NCBI RefSeq assembly: GCF_902813185.1
Contig: NZ_LR778301.1
Location: 3,011,001-3,075,000 of the forward strand
Source of the DNA: Denitratisoma oestradiolicum
GTDB lineage: Bacteria; Pseudomonadota; Gammaproteobacteria; Burkholderiales; Rhodocyclaceae
Reading direction: 5' to 3'
Length of the DNA: 64,000 bases
Under the pieces are notes generated by a model. It had not been told where the DNA came from. It was given only the letters and a program-made list of their open reading frames with translations, and did not search any database. The translations under genes and the position numbers were made by a program. Of the stretch, positions 10,298 through 18,949 are shown piece after piece. Every line of letters begins with the position of its first letter. Position 1 is the stretch's first letter.

Positions 10298-11380
10298 TCA
10301 CTCGATCATGCCGCCGCCCAGGCAGACCCGGGATTCGTAGAGCACCACGCTCTGCCCCGGCGTCACCGCCCATTGGGGCGCGGCGAAGACGATTTCGCAA
10401 TGCTCGCTATCAACGCTCTCCACTTCGCAGGGCGCATCGGGCTGGCGATAGCGGGTCTTGGCGGTGTAGACCCAGTGGGTATGGGGCGCCCGGCCCGACA
10501 CCCAGCTCAGGTTGGCGGCGGTCAACCGCTCCCGCAGCAGGGCCGGATGATCGTGGCCCTGCACCACGTAGAGCAGGTTCTTTTCCATGTCCTTGCCGGC
10601 CACGTACCAGGGCAGCTCCGGTGCGCCCTTGACGCCGCCGATACCCAGACCGTCGCGCTGGCCCAGGGTGTGGTACATCAGCCCCTGGTGCCGTCCCATC
10701 ACCTGATCGGTATCCAGATTGCGTATCTCGCCGGGCTGGAGGGGCAGGTAGCGTTGCAGGAACTCGCGGAAATCCCGCTCGCCAATGAAGCAGATGCCGG
10801 TGGAATCCTTCTTGGCATGATTGGCCAGCCCCGCCTCGGCAGCGATCCTGCGCACGTCACGCTTGTAGACCTGGGCCAGGGGGAAGAGGGTCCTGGACAA
10901 CTGGGCCTGATTGAGACGATGCAGGAAATAACTCTGGTCCTTGGTGCCGTCCTCGGCCTTCAGCAACTGGTACTCACCGAGAAACTCCCGCACCCCGGCG
11001 TAATGGCCGGTGGCAATCTTCTCGGCGCCCAGCTGCAAGGCATGGTCCAGAAAGGCCTTGAACTTGATTTCGGCATTGCACAGCACATCCGGGTTGGGAG
11101 TGCGCCCCGCCTGGTATTCCCGCAGGAACTCGGCGAAGACCCGGTCCTTGTATTCGGCGGAAAAATTCACCACTTCCAGGTCGATGCCGATCACGTCGGC
11201 AGCGGACACTGCATCGATCAGATCCTGGCGGGAGGAGCAGTATTCCTCATCGTCATCGTCCTCCCAGTTCTTCATGAACAGGCCCACCACCTTCCAACCG
11301 GCCTGCTTCAGCAGCAGGGCTGCCACCGAGGAGTCCACGCCGCCGGACATGCCGACCACAACCGTTCCTTTTTCAGACAT
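10298..11380 (-). CDS. mnmA: tRNA-specific 2-thiouridylase MnmA
   Basis: MnmA uses ATP and sulfur relayed from IscS/TusE to make 2-thiouridine at tRNA position 34 (Lys, Glu, Gln). 360 residues. The PP-loop [15 protein letters not shown] is at the N-terminus, the first catalytic cysteine is in [13 protein letters not shown] and the second in [13 protein letters not shown]. The start overlaps the end of the upstream transglutaminase-like gene by 8 nt, and the stop directly abuts that of the convergent cyclase gene. Third gene of an operon with nudJ. Confidence 0.98.
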   Translation of the reverse strand: MSEKGTVVVGMSGGVDSSVAALLLKQAGWKVVGLFMKNWEDDDDEEYCSSRQDLIDAVSAADVIGIDLEVVNFSAEYKDRVFAEFLREYQAGRTPNPDVLCNAEIKFKAFLDHALQLGAEKIATGHYAGVREFLGEYQLLKAEDGTKDQSYFLHRLNQAQLSRTLFPLAQVYKRDVRRIAAEAGLANHAKKDSTGICFIGERDFREFLQRYLPLQPGEIRNLDTDQVMGRHQGLMYHTLGQRDGLGIGGVKGAPELPWYVAGKDMEKNLLYVVQGHDHPALLRERLTAANLSWVSGRAPHTHWVYTAKTRYRQPDAPCEVESVDSEHCEIVFAAPQWAVTPGQSVVLYESRVCLGGGMIE

Positions 11381-11918
11381 CGGGACCTCCCCCGTCCATC
11401 CATTCCTCCAGCGGCAGGATCACCGCCGGCTGACCGTTATCCACGAACCAGCTATCCACCGCGTATTGCCGGGCTTCCCCGTCCAATGCCACGATGGCTG
11501 CCGAGTAATGTTCAAAAATCATCCAGCGGGTACGGCGTACCGGCTCCGTCACTCGATGAAAATGCAATCCGCCTCTCGCCTCCAGCAGTTTCAGCAGTCG
11601 GGTGGTGGTAGTGGCGTGGTCGATGCAATCCATGGCGCCCCGCCGCCCTTCATCCGCATAGTTGCCGCCCTTGTCGCCACGGATCGGCGTTTGCTGCCCG
11701 GCCCAGCCATAAAGCTGTCCGATTGCATCAGCCAATGCCGCCTTTTCCACCTCGCCATCGCGGGCCTCGTCCAAGCGAGCCAGTAAAGGCACCAGCTGTC
11801 CTTCGGCAAATATCGCTGTCACCTGATGGGCACAGCCATAGCCGTAGCAGATGGAAACGGGTTCGTCCGCCCGTGCGCTACCCAGCAGCAGCACCAGCAA
11901 CAGTCCCAGCCAGCGCAT
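11373..11918 (-). CDS. Predicted secreted transglutaminase-like protein
   Basis: 181 residues starting [17 protein letters not shown], a signal peptide. Three segments could form a Cys-His-Asp triad as in transglutaminase-like cysteine proteases: [26 protein letters not shown] and [10 protein letters not shown]. Other cysteines are CYGYGC near the mature N-terminus. The ATG overlaps the stop of nudJ (TGATG at 11916-11920) and its end overlaps the mnmA start, so the three are translationally coupled. The start is fixed by that overlap; longer versions would lack a signal peptide. The fold assignment is inference from motif spacing, substrate unknown. Confidence 0.7.
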   Translation of the reverse strand: MRWLGLLLVLLLGSARADEPVSICYGYGCAHQVTAIFAEGQLVPLLARLDEARDGEVEKAALADAIGQLYGWAGQQTPIRGDKGGNYADEGRRGAMDCIDHATTTTRLLKLLEARGGLHFHRVTEPVRRTRWMIFEHYSAAIVALDGEARQYAVDSWFVDNGQPAVILPLEEWMDGGGPDV

Positions 11919-12370
11919 CAGCCGTAATGCCGGATCAGGTCCAGGGGAAAGCGCCGCCCCGCCAGATAGTCCTGTACGCATTGAAGGATCAGCGGACTGC
12001 GATGCCGATCCCGGGTAGCTTCGACTTCTGCCGGGCTCATCCACACCGCCCGCAGGATGCCCTTGTCCAGCGCCCGTCCCGGATCATGGTCGCCCAGGGT
12101 GCCCGAAAAGGCAAAACGCAGGTAGGTAATATCCCCCTGGGGACGAGGCCATTGATAGACCCCCACCAGGGCGGTGGGGTTGAAGTTCCAGGCGGTTTCC
12201 TCCAGGGCCTCTCGGGCACAGGCGGAAACAAGGGACTCCCCCGGCTCCAGATGGCCGGCAGGCTGATTAAAAAGCAGTCCCTGCTCGGTCTCTTCCTCCA
12301 CCAGCAAAAACCGGCCATCCCTTTCAACCAGGGCGGCCACCGTGACATTGGGTTTCCAGATCGTACTCAT
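11918..12370 (-). CDS. nudJ: Nudix hydrolase, NudJ type
   Basis: 150 residues. The Nudix box is complete: GHLEPGESLVSACAREALEE with the REALEE glutamates that bind magnesium. NudJ-type enzymes hydrolyse nucleoside tri- and diphosphates and the thiamine intermediate HMP-PP. The start MSTIWKPNVTVAALVERDGRFL and the order nudJ then mnmA match the NudJ group, which is often found with mnmA. First gene of a three-gene operon with overlapping ends. Confidence 0.9.
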   Translation of the reverse strand: MSTIWKPNVTVAALVERDGRFLLVEEETEQGLLFNQPAGHLEPGESLVSACAREALEETAWNFNPTALVGVYQWPRPQGDITYLRFAFSGTLGDHDPGRALDKGILRAVWMSPAEVEATRDRHRSPLILQCVQDYLAGRRFPLDLIRHYG

Positions 12371-12387
12371 GGGCCGGTATTCTATCG

Positions 12388-13164
12388 CTACACCCGGTAG
12401 CCCCCATCCACGGAAAGAATCTGGCCCGTGGTGTAGGCCGCCCGATTGGAGGCCAGGAACACCACCGCATCGGCCACCTCGTCGGCGCTGCCCCAGCGCT
12501 TCAGGCACAGCTTGGACAGGGCGGCCTGCTGCCAGCGCTCGGTGAAGGTGCCGTCGGCCAGGCGGCGCAGGAAGATGCCGGACTCGATTACCCCCAGGGC
12601 CACGCTGTTGGCGCGGATGCCATAGCGCCCCTCCTCCCTGGCGATGCCCTGGATCAGGGATTCGATGGCAGCCTTGGGGGCCACCGAGAGCACGTCGCCA
12701 TCCGGCCAGCGATGCAGACCGGCGGAACTGATATGGACGTAGGAACCACCGCCACCGGCCTTGAGGTGGGGCAGGGTGGCATGGATCAGATTGAAGAAGC
12801 CGTTCAGGTCCGCGTCCATCACCTGGCGCCACTGGGCGGTGGTCATGTCGCGAATCTTGGGCTGGGCGATGTCGGTGCCGGACGCCACCACCACGGTGTG
12901 GATGCGCTGATGGGCGGCCAGAGCATCCACCGCAGCCTTCATTCCGGCCTCGTCCTCCAGGGAAAGCTGCACCGTCAGCGCGGTCCGTCCCAGGGCTTCG
13001 ACAGCAGCGGCAGCTTCGGCGGCCCGGGCGGCATTGCTCTGGTAGGTGAGCGCCACGTCGCTCCCCGCCTCCGCCAGGCGCTCGCAGATCGACCGCCCCA
13101 TGCCGCCGCTGCCGCCGATGACCAGGGCGACGCCCGGAGGAAAATTTTCTCTTTGTTTCGCCAT
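12388..13164 (-). CDS. Short-chain dehydrogenase/reductase-like protein with an altered catalytic motif
   Basis: 258 residues. The cofactor-binding motif GGSGGMGRSI (about 17-26) and the C-terminal SVDGGYRV of the SDR family are present. The active-site serine is in YVHISSAG. The usual YxxxK reads SVAPK (160-164): the lysine is kept but serine takes the place of the catalytic tyrosine. Divergently transcribed from the thiolase-like gene across a 197-nt gap, so it may serve the same pathway. It could be a dehydrogenase using another residue, or a non-catalytic partner. Confidence 0.88.
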   Translation of the reverse strand: MAKQRENFPPGVALVIGGSGGMGRSICERLAEAGSDVALTYQSNAARAAEAAAAVEALGRTALTVQLSLEDEAGMKAAVDALAAHQRIHTVVVASGTDIAQPKIRDMTTAQWRQVMDADLNGFFNLIHATLPHLKAGGGGSYVHISSAGLHRWPDGDVLSVAPKAAIESLIQGIAREEGRYGIRANSVALGVIESGIFLRRLADGTFTERWQQAALSKLCLKRWGSADEVADAVVFLASNRAAYTTGQILSVDGGYRV

Positions 13165-13256
13165 GGGCTACCCCGTTGCTGTTTCATTGAATTGGGAACG
13201 GCAAGCGCGACCATCCCGGTCGCCGGATATTGCCACACTCCAAAGTCGCTCCGGAA

Positions 13257-13279
13257 TGTCAGGATGGCCTGATCTGACA
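13257..13279. promoter_or_regulatory. Candidate operator palindrome in a divergent promoter region
   Basis: TGTCAG and CTGACA form 6-bp inverted arms 11 nt apart, about midway between the divergent SDR (start 13164) and thiolase-like (start 13362) genes. Position and symmetry suit a dimeric repressor site controlling both directions. No regulator gene is adjacent, so the protein that might bind is unknown. Confidence 0.35.
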
Positions 13280-13361
13280 GGTATTGGCCTTTCGCGTTCT
13301 GTTCCCGCTGGCGCATAAACCGCATCATGCATCCGACAGAATAAGGAGAAGGAGAACCGCA

Positions 13362-14555
13362 ATGGGACTTCGAGGAGACGCCGCGATCGCCGGCTATGTC
13401 GAACTGAAACCGGAAAAGAAACCCCAGGGGGAACCGCTGTTCTGCATCGAACAGTGGGCGCGCCTGGCGCAACTGGCGCTGCAGGATGCCGGCATTGAAA
13501 AGCACGAGGTGGACGGACTGGTCACCTCGGGCATCGCCGAGTCCGCCATGTTTGCGCCGGCGACCCTGGCGGAATACATGGGCATGGAACTCAGCTTTGC
13601 CGAACACGTTGATCTGGGCGGCGCCAGTGCCGCAGGTGCCATCTGGCGGGCCGCCGCGGCGATTGAACTGGGTATCGCCGAAGTGGTGGTGTGCGCCTTC
13701 CCGGCCGGCCCCATGCCGATGCCGCCGGAGCTCAAGCCCCATCCCTTCCCCTTCGGCGCCTCGAGCAACGAGTACGGCTCGCCCCAGGCCCAGTTCGACA
13801 TTCCCTACGGCAACCTGGCCCAGAACTGCGGCTACGCCCAGATCGCCAATCTCTACGCCTCCCGCTATGGTTACGACCCGCGCGCCCTGGCCAAGATTGC
13901 GGCGGACCAGCGCGCCAGCGCCTGCGCCAACCCGGACGCGATTTTCTACGGCCAGCCGCTCACCATCGACGATGTGCTGAACAGCCCGATGATCGCCGAT
14001 CCAATCCATCTGCTGGAAATCGTCATGCCGGTGGCCGGTGGCGCGGCGGTGGTGGTGACCAGCAAGGAACGGGCGGCCCGCGCCAAAAATCGTCCGGTCC
14101 GCATTACCGGCTTCGGCGAACGGTTGGCCTTCAAGACGCCGACCTATGCCGCCGACCTGCTGCACACGCCGATCGCCGCCGCAGCGGCCCAAGCCTTCGC
14201 CATGGCGGGCGTCACCCATGCGGATATCGACATGGCGTCCATCTACGACTGCTACACCATCACCGTGCTGATGACCCTGGAAGACGCGGGCTTCTGTCCC
14301 AAGGGCAAGGCCGCGGAATTCATTCTGTCCCACGACCTCAGCTACCGGGGCGACTTCCCCTGCAACCCCCATGGCGGCCAGCTCTCCTTCGGTCAGACCG
14401 GCATGGCGGGCGGCATGCACCACGTCATCGACGGCACCCGGCAGATCATGGGCCGGGCCGGCGGCAACCAGGTGAAGAACTGCAACCGGGCCTTCGTCAC
14501 CGGCAACGGCGGCATCATGAGCGAACAGGTCGTGCTGATTCTGGAGGGCGCATAG
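13362..14555 (+). CDS. Thiolase-fold protein of the Ltp/SCP-x type, probable acyl-CoA retro-aldolase
   Basis: 397 residues. Thiolase-fold features include the segment ASIYDCYTITVLMTLEDAGF, typical of SCP-x/Ltp proteins. Two thiolase catalytic positions differ: the nucleophile region reads VDLGGASAAGAI, with glycine instead of cysteine at about residue 87, and the C-terminal GHPxG region reads SFGQTGMAGG. A dead Claisen site is what is reported for Ltp2-type aldolases, which cleave beta-hydroxyacyl-CoA steroid side chains together with a DUF35 partner. Here the DUF35 gene follows by 2 nt. ATG 13362 has AAGGAGAAGGAG upstream. The substrate is not shown by sequence. Confidence 0.85.
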   Translation: MGLRGDAAIAGYVELKPEKKPQGEPLFCIEQWARLAQLALQDAGIEKHEVDGLVTSGIAESAMFAPATLAEYMGMELSFAEHVDLGGASAAGAIWRAAAAIELGIAEVVVCAFPAGPMPMPPELKPHPFPFGASSNEYGSPQAQFDIPYGNLAQNCGYAQIANLYASRYGYDPRALAKIAADQRASACANPDAIFYGQPLTIDDVLNSPMIADPIHLLEIVMPVAGGAAVVVTSKERAARAKNRPVRITGFGERLAFKTPTYAADLLHTPIAAAAAQAFAMAGVTHADIDMASIYDCYTITVLMTLEDAGFCPKGKAAEFILSHDLSYRGDFPCNPHGGQLSFGQTGMAGGMHHVIDGTRQIMGRAGGNQVKNCNRAFVTGNGGIMSEQVVLILEGA

Positions 14556-14557
14556 CC

Positions 14558-15475
14558 ATGAAAAAACCCTATCCCGTCCCCACTCCCGACAGCCGTCCCT
14601 TCTGGAGCGGCCTGGCCGAGCAGAAGATCCTGCTCAAGCACTGCCGCCAGTGCAACCACCTGTTCCACTATCCGCGCATCACCTGCCCCCACTGCCTGTC
14701 CTCCGACCTGGAGTGGAAGCCGTCCTCCGGCCGGGGCACGCTCTACACCTACACCATCTCGCGCCGCCCCACCCATCCCCTGTTCGCCGACGAGGTGCCC
14801 CAGTATCTGGCGGTGGTCGAACTCGAAGAAGGCCCCCGCCTCACCAGCACCCTGGTCAACGTGCCCGAGGACAAGATCAGGATCGGCATGGAACTGGCGC
14901 CGGTCTTCGAGCGCCATGAAAAGGAAGGGGCCACCCTGCTGCGCTTCCAGCCCGCCGACGCCTCCCTCAGGGGCACGCCGGCGCCGGCCAGCAAGCCCGC
15001 GGGCACTACCCAACTGACGCCGGAAGTGCTGGCCTACATCGGCCGACAGAGCGACAAGGTCAGCGGCTATCCGGTCTCCGCCGAGGAGATCCGGCGCTTC
15101 TGCTACGCCACGGAGGACCCGAACCCACAGTACCTGGCCGGCGAAGGGATCGTCGCGCCGCCGATGTTCCTGTCCATTCCCTTCGACTGGGAAGTCCCGA
15201 TGGCGGACCTGCCGGAGGACGGCACGCCCCAGCAGAACGACGGCCTGCCCTTCCCGCCCCTCAAGGCCAAGCGCAAGCTGTTCGGCGGCTACCAGGTGGA
15301 GTATTTCCAGGAAATCCGGCCGGGCGACGTGCTCACCCGTCAGCGCAAGATCCTCGATATCTACGAGCGCAGCGGCGGCAGCGGCAGCACGGTGTTCGTG
15401 GTGATCGAGGCCACCTACACCAACCAGCGCGGCGAGAAGGTGGCCGCGGACATCAACACGATCATCAACCGCTAA
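14558..15475 (+). CDS. DUF35 (zinc ribbon/OB-fold) fused to a MaoC-like hydratase domain
   Basis: 305 residues. N-terminal half (about 1-130): rubredoxin-like zinc ribbon with CRQC and CPHC pairs, then an OB-fold with GRGTLYTYTISRRPTHPLF, as in DUF35 acyl-CoA partner proteins. C-terminal half (about 155-305): a MaoC/FAS1-type hot-dog domain (IGRQSDKVSGYPVSAEEIRR, VAPPMFL, PGDVLTRQRKILDIYER). In ChsH2 of actinobacterial cholesterol degradation the same two domains are fused in the opposite order. It is likely the partner of both the upstream aldolase and the downstream MaoC protein. Starts 2 nt after the thiolase-like gene. Confidence 0.88.
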   Translation: MKKPYPVPTPDSRPFWSGLAEQKILLKHCRQCNHLFHYPRITCPHCLSSDLEWKPSSGRGTLYTYTISRRPTHPLFADEVPQYLAVVELEEGPRLTSTLVNVPEDKIRIGMELAPVFERHEKEGATLLRFQPADASLRGTPAPASKPAGTTQLTPEVLAYIGRQSDKVSGYPVSAEEIRRFCYATEDPNPQYLAGEGIVAPPMFLSIPFDWEVPMADLPEDGTPQQNDGLPFPPLKAKRKLFGGYQVEYFQEIRPGDVLTRQRKILDIYERSGGSGSTVFVVIEATYTNQRGEKVAADINTIINR

Positions 15476-15587
15476 GGAAGCACCGATTAAGTCCGTCACA
15501 CCGGCGAAGGCCGGTGTCCAGTGCGTTGAATTTCCTGGATTCCGGCGTTCGCCGGAATGACGCATTGGGACTTGTTCGGTGTTTCTC
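15476..15587 (+). repeat. Dispersed REP-like element, family 1, copy B (best preserved)
   Basis: 112 bp. The ends GGAAGCACCGATTAAGTCC (15476-15494) and GGACTTGTTCGGTGTTTCT (15568-15586) are inverted repeats, 15 of 19 positions matching. Inside are two palindromes, ACCGGCGAAGGCCGGT and TTCCGGCGTTCGCCGGAA. The element begins directly after the stop of the DUF35-MaoC gene and ends 23 nt before the next start codon, splitting an otherwise tight operon. Confidence 0.8.
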
Positions 15588-15610
15588 TGGCGCTCACGGG
15601 AGCACGAAAA

Positions 15611-16054
15611 ATGAATGCACCGCAAACCCGCTACTACGAAGATGTACAGGAAGGCATGGAGTTGGCGCCGGTAACCAAGACCGTCACCACCAAGCAGATG
15701 TTCCTGTACAGCGCCGTCACCCGCAACCCCCACCGCATCCACTACGACGAGAAGTTCGCCCACAGCGAGGGGCTGCCCACCGTCCTGGTCCAGGGCCCCC
15801 TCCAGGGCGCCCAACTCTCGGCCTATGTCACCGACTGGATGGGCTCGGGCGGATTCCTGAAAAAGTTTGCCTATTCCAACCGGGGCATGGCGCTCGCCGG
15901 CCAGCCCCTCACCCTGAGGGGCAAGGTGATAAAAAAATACCATCAGGAGGGCCGGCCCGCCGTGGACCTGGAAGTCTGGGAAGAGAGTGCGGCAGGCGAC
16001 CTGCTGGTACCCGCCACTGCCACGGTATTCCTGCCCGCGCGCCCCACCGTCTGA
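15611..16054 (+). CDS. MaoC-like enoyl-CoA hydratase subunit
   Basis: 147 residues, a single hot-dog fold. The catalytic region reads YSAVTRNPHRIHYDEKFA, the hydratase-2-like motif with the histidine kept; LPTVLVQGPLQGAQLSAY follows. This resembles ChsH1-type half-hydratases that need a second MaoC domain, which the upstream DUF35-MaoC fusion could supply. Start at ATG 15611, after the repeat. It would add water across the double bond made by the acyl-CoA dehydrogenases downstream. Confidence 0.88.
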   Translation: MNAPQTRYYEDVQEGMELAPVTKTVTTKQMFLYSAVTRNPHRIHYDEKFAHSEGLPTVLVQGPLQGAQLSAYVTDWMGSGGFLKKFAYSNRGMALAGQPLTLRGKVIKKYHQEGRPAVDLEVWEESAAGDLLVPATATVFLPARPTV

Positions 16055-16071
16055 GCGACGGGATTCGGGAC

Positions 16072-17724
16072 ATGGAAACCATCGCGGAAATTTTTCTCTC
16101 CCGCAGCCAGGACAGTCAGGCGGCCCTGTATTTCGAGGATCACTGCTGGAGCGGCGCGGAACTGGTGGCGGAATGCGCGGCCCGCGCCCGTTACCTACTG
16201 GCCCAGCGCCGCCCCGGCCCCTTCCATGTGGGCCTGCTGCTGGACAATACCCCGGAGTATGCCTTCTGGGTGGGCGCCTGCGCCCTGGCCGGCGCCACCT
16301 TCGTCGCCCTCAACTCGACCCGCAAGGGGGCCGATCTGGCCCGGGACATCGCCCATACCGAATGCCAGTTCCTCCTGACCGAAACCCGCTACCAGGAACA
16401 GGTGCCGGAGGCTGCGGCAGCCCTGCTGGGGGAGCGTCTCCAGGTAGCGGACGCCCCGGGCCATGACATCCTGGAGGGCTTCCGGGGCCTGCCCCTCCCT
16501 GCGGTAGCCGTCTCACCCGGGGATATCTTCTGCCTGATCTTCACCTCGGGCACGGGGGGCGCCCCCAAGGCGGTGATCTATTCCAACGCCCGGGTGATGC
16601 GCAACACCCTGATGCTGGTGCAAAGCCAGCAGCTGAGCGCCCGGGACGTATCCTACGTGCCCATGCCCCTGTTTCACTCCACGGGCCTGATCATGGGGCT
16701 GCTGGCGCTTTTGGCTTCAGGTGGAGCGGCGGTGCTGCGCCGCAGATTCTCCGCCTCCGGCTTTCTGCCCGACATCCGCAAGTTCGGCGTCACCTGTTTT
16801 TGCTACGTGGGCAAACCCTTGGCCTACATCCTGGCCACCGAGGAAAAGCCCGACGACCGGGACAATTCCCTGCGCCTGGTCTGCGGCAGCGAAGCCACCG
16901 AAGTGGATATCGCCAACTTCACCCGCCGTTTCGGCTGCATGCCGGTAGACAACTACGGTTCGTCCGAAGGCTGCATCACCATCCTGAGGGGCAACGGCAC
17001 GCCGCCGGGTTCCATCGGGCTGGCCGTATCGGACCAGATCCGGGTGATGAACCCGGAGAGCGGCACGGAATGCCCGCGCGCCGTGTTCGACGCGCATGGC
17101 GTACTGCAGAACGGCAACGAGGCCATCGGCGAGCTGGTCAATCTCGCCGGTGAAGCCCTCTTCGAGGGCTACTGGAACAATCCGACGGCCCGGGAGCAGC
17201 GCATTCGCAACGGCGCCTACTGGAGCGGCGATCTGGCCTACCGCGACGCCAAGGGCTTTTTCTACTTCGCCGGCCGGGACAGCGAATGGCTGCGGGTGGA
17301 TGGAGAAAACCTCTCGGCGATACAGATCGAGCAGGTGCTGGCGCGGCATCCCGGTATCGCCATTGCAGCGGTCTATGGCGTGCCCGATCCCCTCGTTGGC
17401 GACCGGGTGATGGCGGGCCTGGAACTCAAGCCCGGCAGCCGCCTCGACATGGCGGAATTCAAGACCTTCCTGGAACGCCAGGAGGACTTTGGCAGCAAGT
17501 GGATGCCCTGTTTCGTCCGGGTCAGCGAACGGCTGCCCACCACCCACACCAACAAGGTGCTGAAACGGGCGCTGAAGCGGGAAGCCTGGAGCTGCGCCGA
17601 CCCCGTCTGGTGGCGGCCGGTGCGCGGCGGCCCCTACCAGCCGCTGACCGCCGCTGACGCCGACGAGTTACAGCGCCTGTTCGCAAGCCGGGGACGGGGC
17701 CACTTGCTGATGCATGGAGACTGA
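16072..17724 (+). CDS. Acyl-CoA synthetase (AMP-forming), FadD17/FadD19-like
   Basis: 550 residues. It activates a carboxylic acid with ATP and CoA. ANL superfamily motifs visible: A3 FTSGTGGAPKAVIYSN, A5 NYGSSEGCI, A7 YWSGDLAYRD, A8 GRDSEWLRVDGENLS and the C-terminal lysine region TTHTNKVLKRALKRE. The sequence style (FVALNSTRKGADLARDIAHT) resembles steroid and long-chain acid ligases of the FadD17/19 group. It begins 17 nt after the hydratase gene and ends 3 nt before the first acyl-CoA dehydrogenase. Confidence 0.92.
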   Translation: METIAEIFLSRSQDSQAALYFEDHCWSGAELVAECAARARYLLAQRRPGPFHVGLLLDNTPEYAFWVGACALAGATFVALNSTRKGADLARDIAHTECQFLLTETRYQEQVPEAAAALLGERLQVADAPGHDILEGFRGLPLPAVAVSPGDIFCLIFTSGTGGAPKAVIYSNARVMRNTLMLVQSQQLSARDVSYVPMPLFHSTGLIMGLLALLASGGAAVLRRRFSASGFLPDIRKFGVTCFCYVGKPLAYILATEEKPDDRDNSLRLVCGSEATEVDIANFTRRFGCMPVDNYGSSEGCITILRGNGTPPGSIGLAVSDQIRVMNPESGTECPRAVFDAHGVLQNGNEAIGELVNLAGEALFEGYWNNPTAREQRIRNGAYWSGDLAYRDAKGFFYFAGRDSEWLRVDGENLSAIQIEQVLARHPGIAIAAVYGVPDPLVGDRVMAGLELKPGSRLDMAEFKTFLERQEDFGSKWMPCFVRVSERLPTTHTNKVLKRALKREAWSCADPVWWRPVRGGPYQPLTAADADELQRLFASRGRGHLLMHGD

Positions 17725-17727
17725 ATC

Positions 17728-18897
17728 ATGGACTTCTGTTTTTCGCCGGAACAGGAACAGTTCCGCCAGGAGATACGCCAGTTCCTGGCGGACAACGTGA
17801 CCGACGCCCTGCGCCAGGAGATCGCCGTCTCGGGGCATTCCCCCGGCCCCCTGGGCAAGGCGTTTCTGCGCCTCCTGGGCGAGCAGGGCTGGCTAGGCAT
17901 CGGCTGGCCCAGGGAATACGGCGGCCAGGGCCGCTCGATGATCGAGCAATCCATCTTCTATCACGAGCTGGATTTGCAGGACATCCACTACGGCAACCTG
18001 ACCATCACCTCCCTGGCCATGACCCTGATCAAGCTGGCCTCGGAGGCGCAGAAGCAGGAATACCTGCCGCGCATCCTCAAGGGCGAGCTGGAGATCTGCC
18101 TGGGCTACACCGAGCCCGGCGCCGGCTCGGACCTGGCCAGCGTCGCCACCCGCGCGGTGAAGGAAGGCGACGAGTACGTCGTCACCGGCCAGAAGGTGTT
18201 CACCACCGGCGCCCACTATGCCAGCCATATCTGGCTCTTGGCCCGCACCGACCCGACGGCGCCCCGGCACAAGGGTCTGTCGGTGTTCATCTTCCCGCTG
18301 GATACGCCCGGCGTCACCGTGCGCCCCATCTACACCATGGAAGGCATCCGCACCAACGAGGTGTTTCTCGACCAGGTGCGGATTCCCGCCAGCGCCATGA
18401 TCGGCGCGCCCAACACCGGCTTCTACACCATCGCCGTGGCCCTGGATTTCGAGCGGGTGTTCATCGGCAAGTACACCAAGATTCGGCGCAATTTCGACGC
18501 CCTGGTGCGCTGCTGCAAGGAGCCCGGTGATGACGGCCGATCGCTGTTCGACGATCCGGTGGTGCAGGACCAGTTGGTGCGGCTGCATATCGACGTCGAA
18601 CGCCTGCGCCTCCTGTGCACCAAGACCGCCTGGATGATCGACCAGGGCAAGGTGCCCAACGCCGAGGCATCGGCCCAGAAGGTGCTGGCCTCCGAACTGG
18701 AGCAGCGCCTGGCCGACGAGGGCATGCGGATTCTCGGCCCCCGGGCCCTGCTCGAATACGGCTCCCCCCATGTGCCGATGCAGGGCTACCTGGCGCAATC
18801 CTGGCTGCTGGCGCCGATGATGAAGTTCGGCGGCGGCACCAACGAAATCCAGCGCGACATCATCGCCCAGCGCGGCCTGGGCCTCCCGAGAAGCTGA
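17728..18897 (+). CDS. Acyl-CoA dehydrogenase (first of a pair)
   Basis: 389 residues with FAD-dependent acyl-CoA dehydrogenase features: LGYTEPGAGSDLASVATRA and VFTTGAHYASHIWL for flavin and substrate contact, VALDFERVFIGKYTKI where the catalytic glutamate of this subgroup would lie, and a C-terminal KFGGGTNEIQRDIIAQRGLG. The strong similarity in layout to FadE28-like subunits and the following second dehydrogenase suggest a heteromeric enzyme, as in steroid side-chain degradation. The catalytic glutamate assignment is inferred from position. Confidence 0.93.
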   Translation: MDFCFSPEQEQFRQEIRQFLADNVTDALRQEIAVSGHSPGPLGKAFLRLLGEQGWLGIGWPREYGGQGRSMIEQSIFYHELDLQDIHYGNLTITSLAMTLIKLASEAQKQEYLPRILKGELEICLGYTEPGAGSDLASVATRAVKEGDEYVVTGQKVFTTGAHYASHIWLLARTDPTAPRHKGLSVFIFPLDTPGVTVRPIYTMEGIRTNEVFLDQVRIPASAMIGAPNTGFYTIAVALDFERVFIGKYTKIRRNFDALVRCCKEPGDDGRSLFDDPVVQDQLVRLHIDVERLRLLCTKTAWMIDQGKVPNAEASAQKVLASELEQRLADEGMRILGPRALLEYGSPHVPMQGYLAQSWLLAPMMKFGGGTNEIQRDIIAQRGLGLPRS

Positions 18898-18949
18898 AGC
18901 CGGCCCAACCGAGATCAAAGGGGGCAAGCTTCGATGAGGCACGGTGCCA

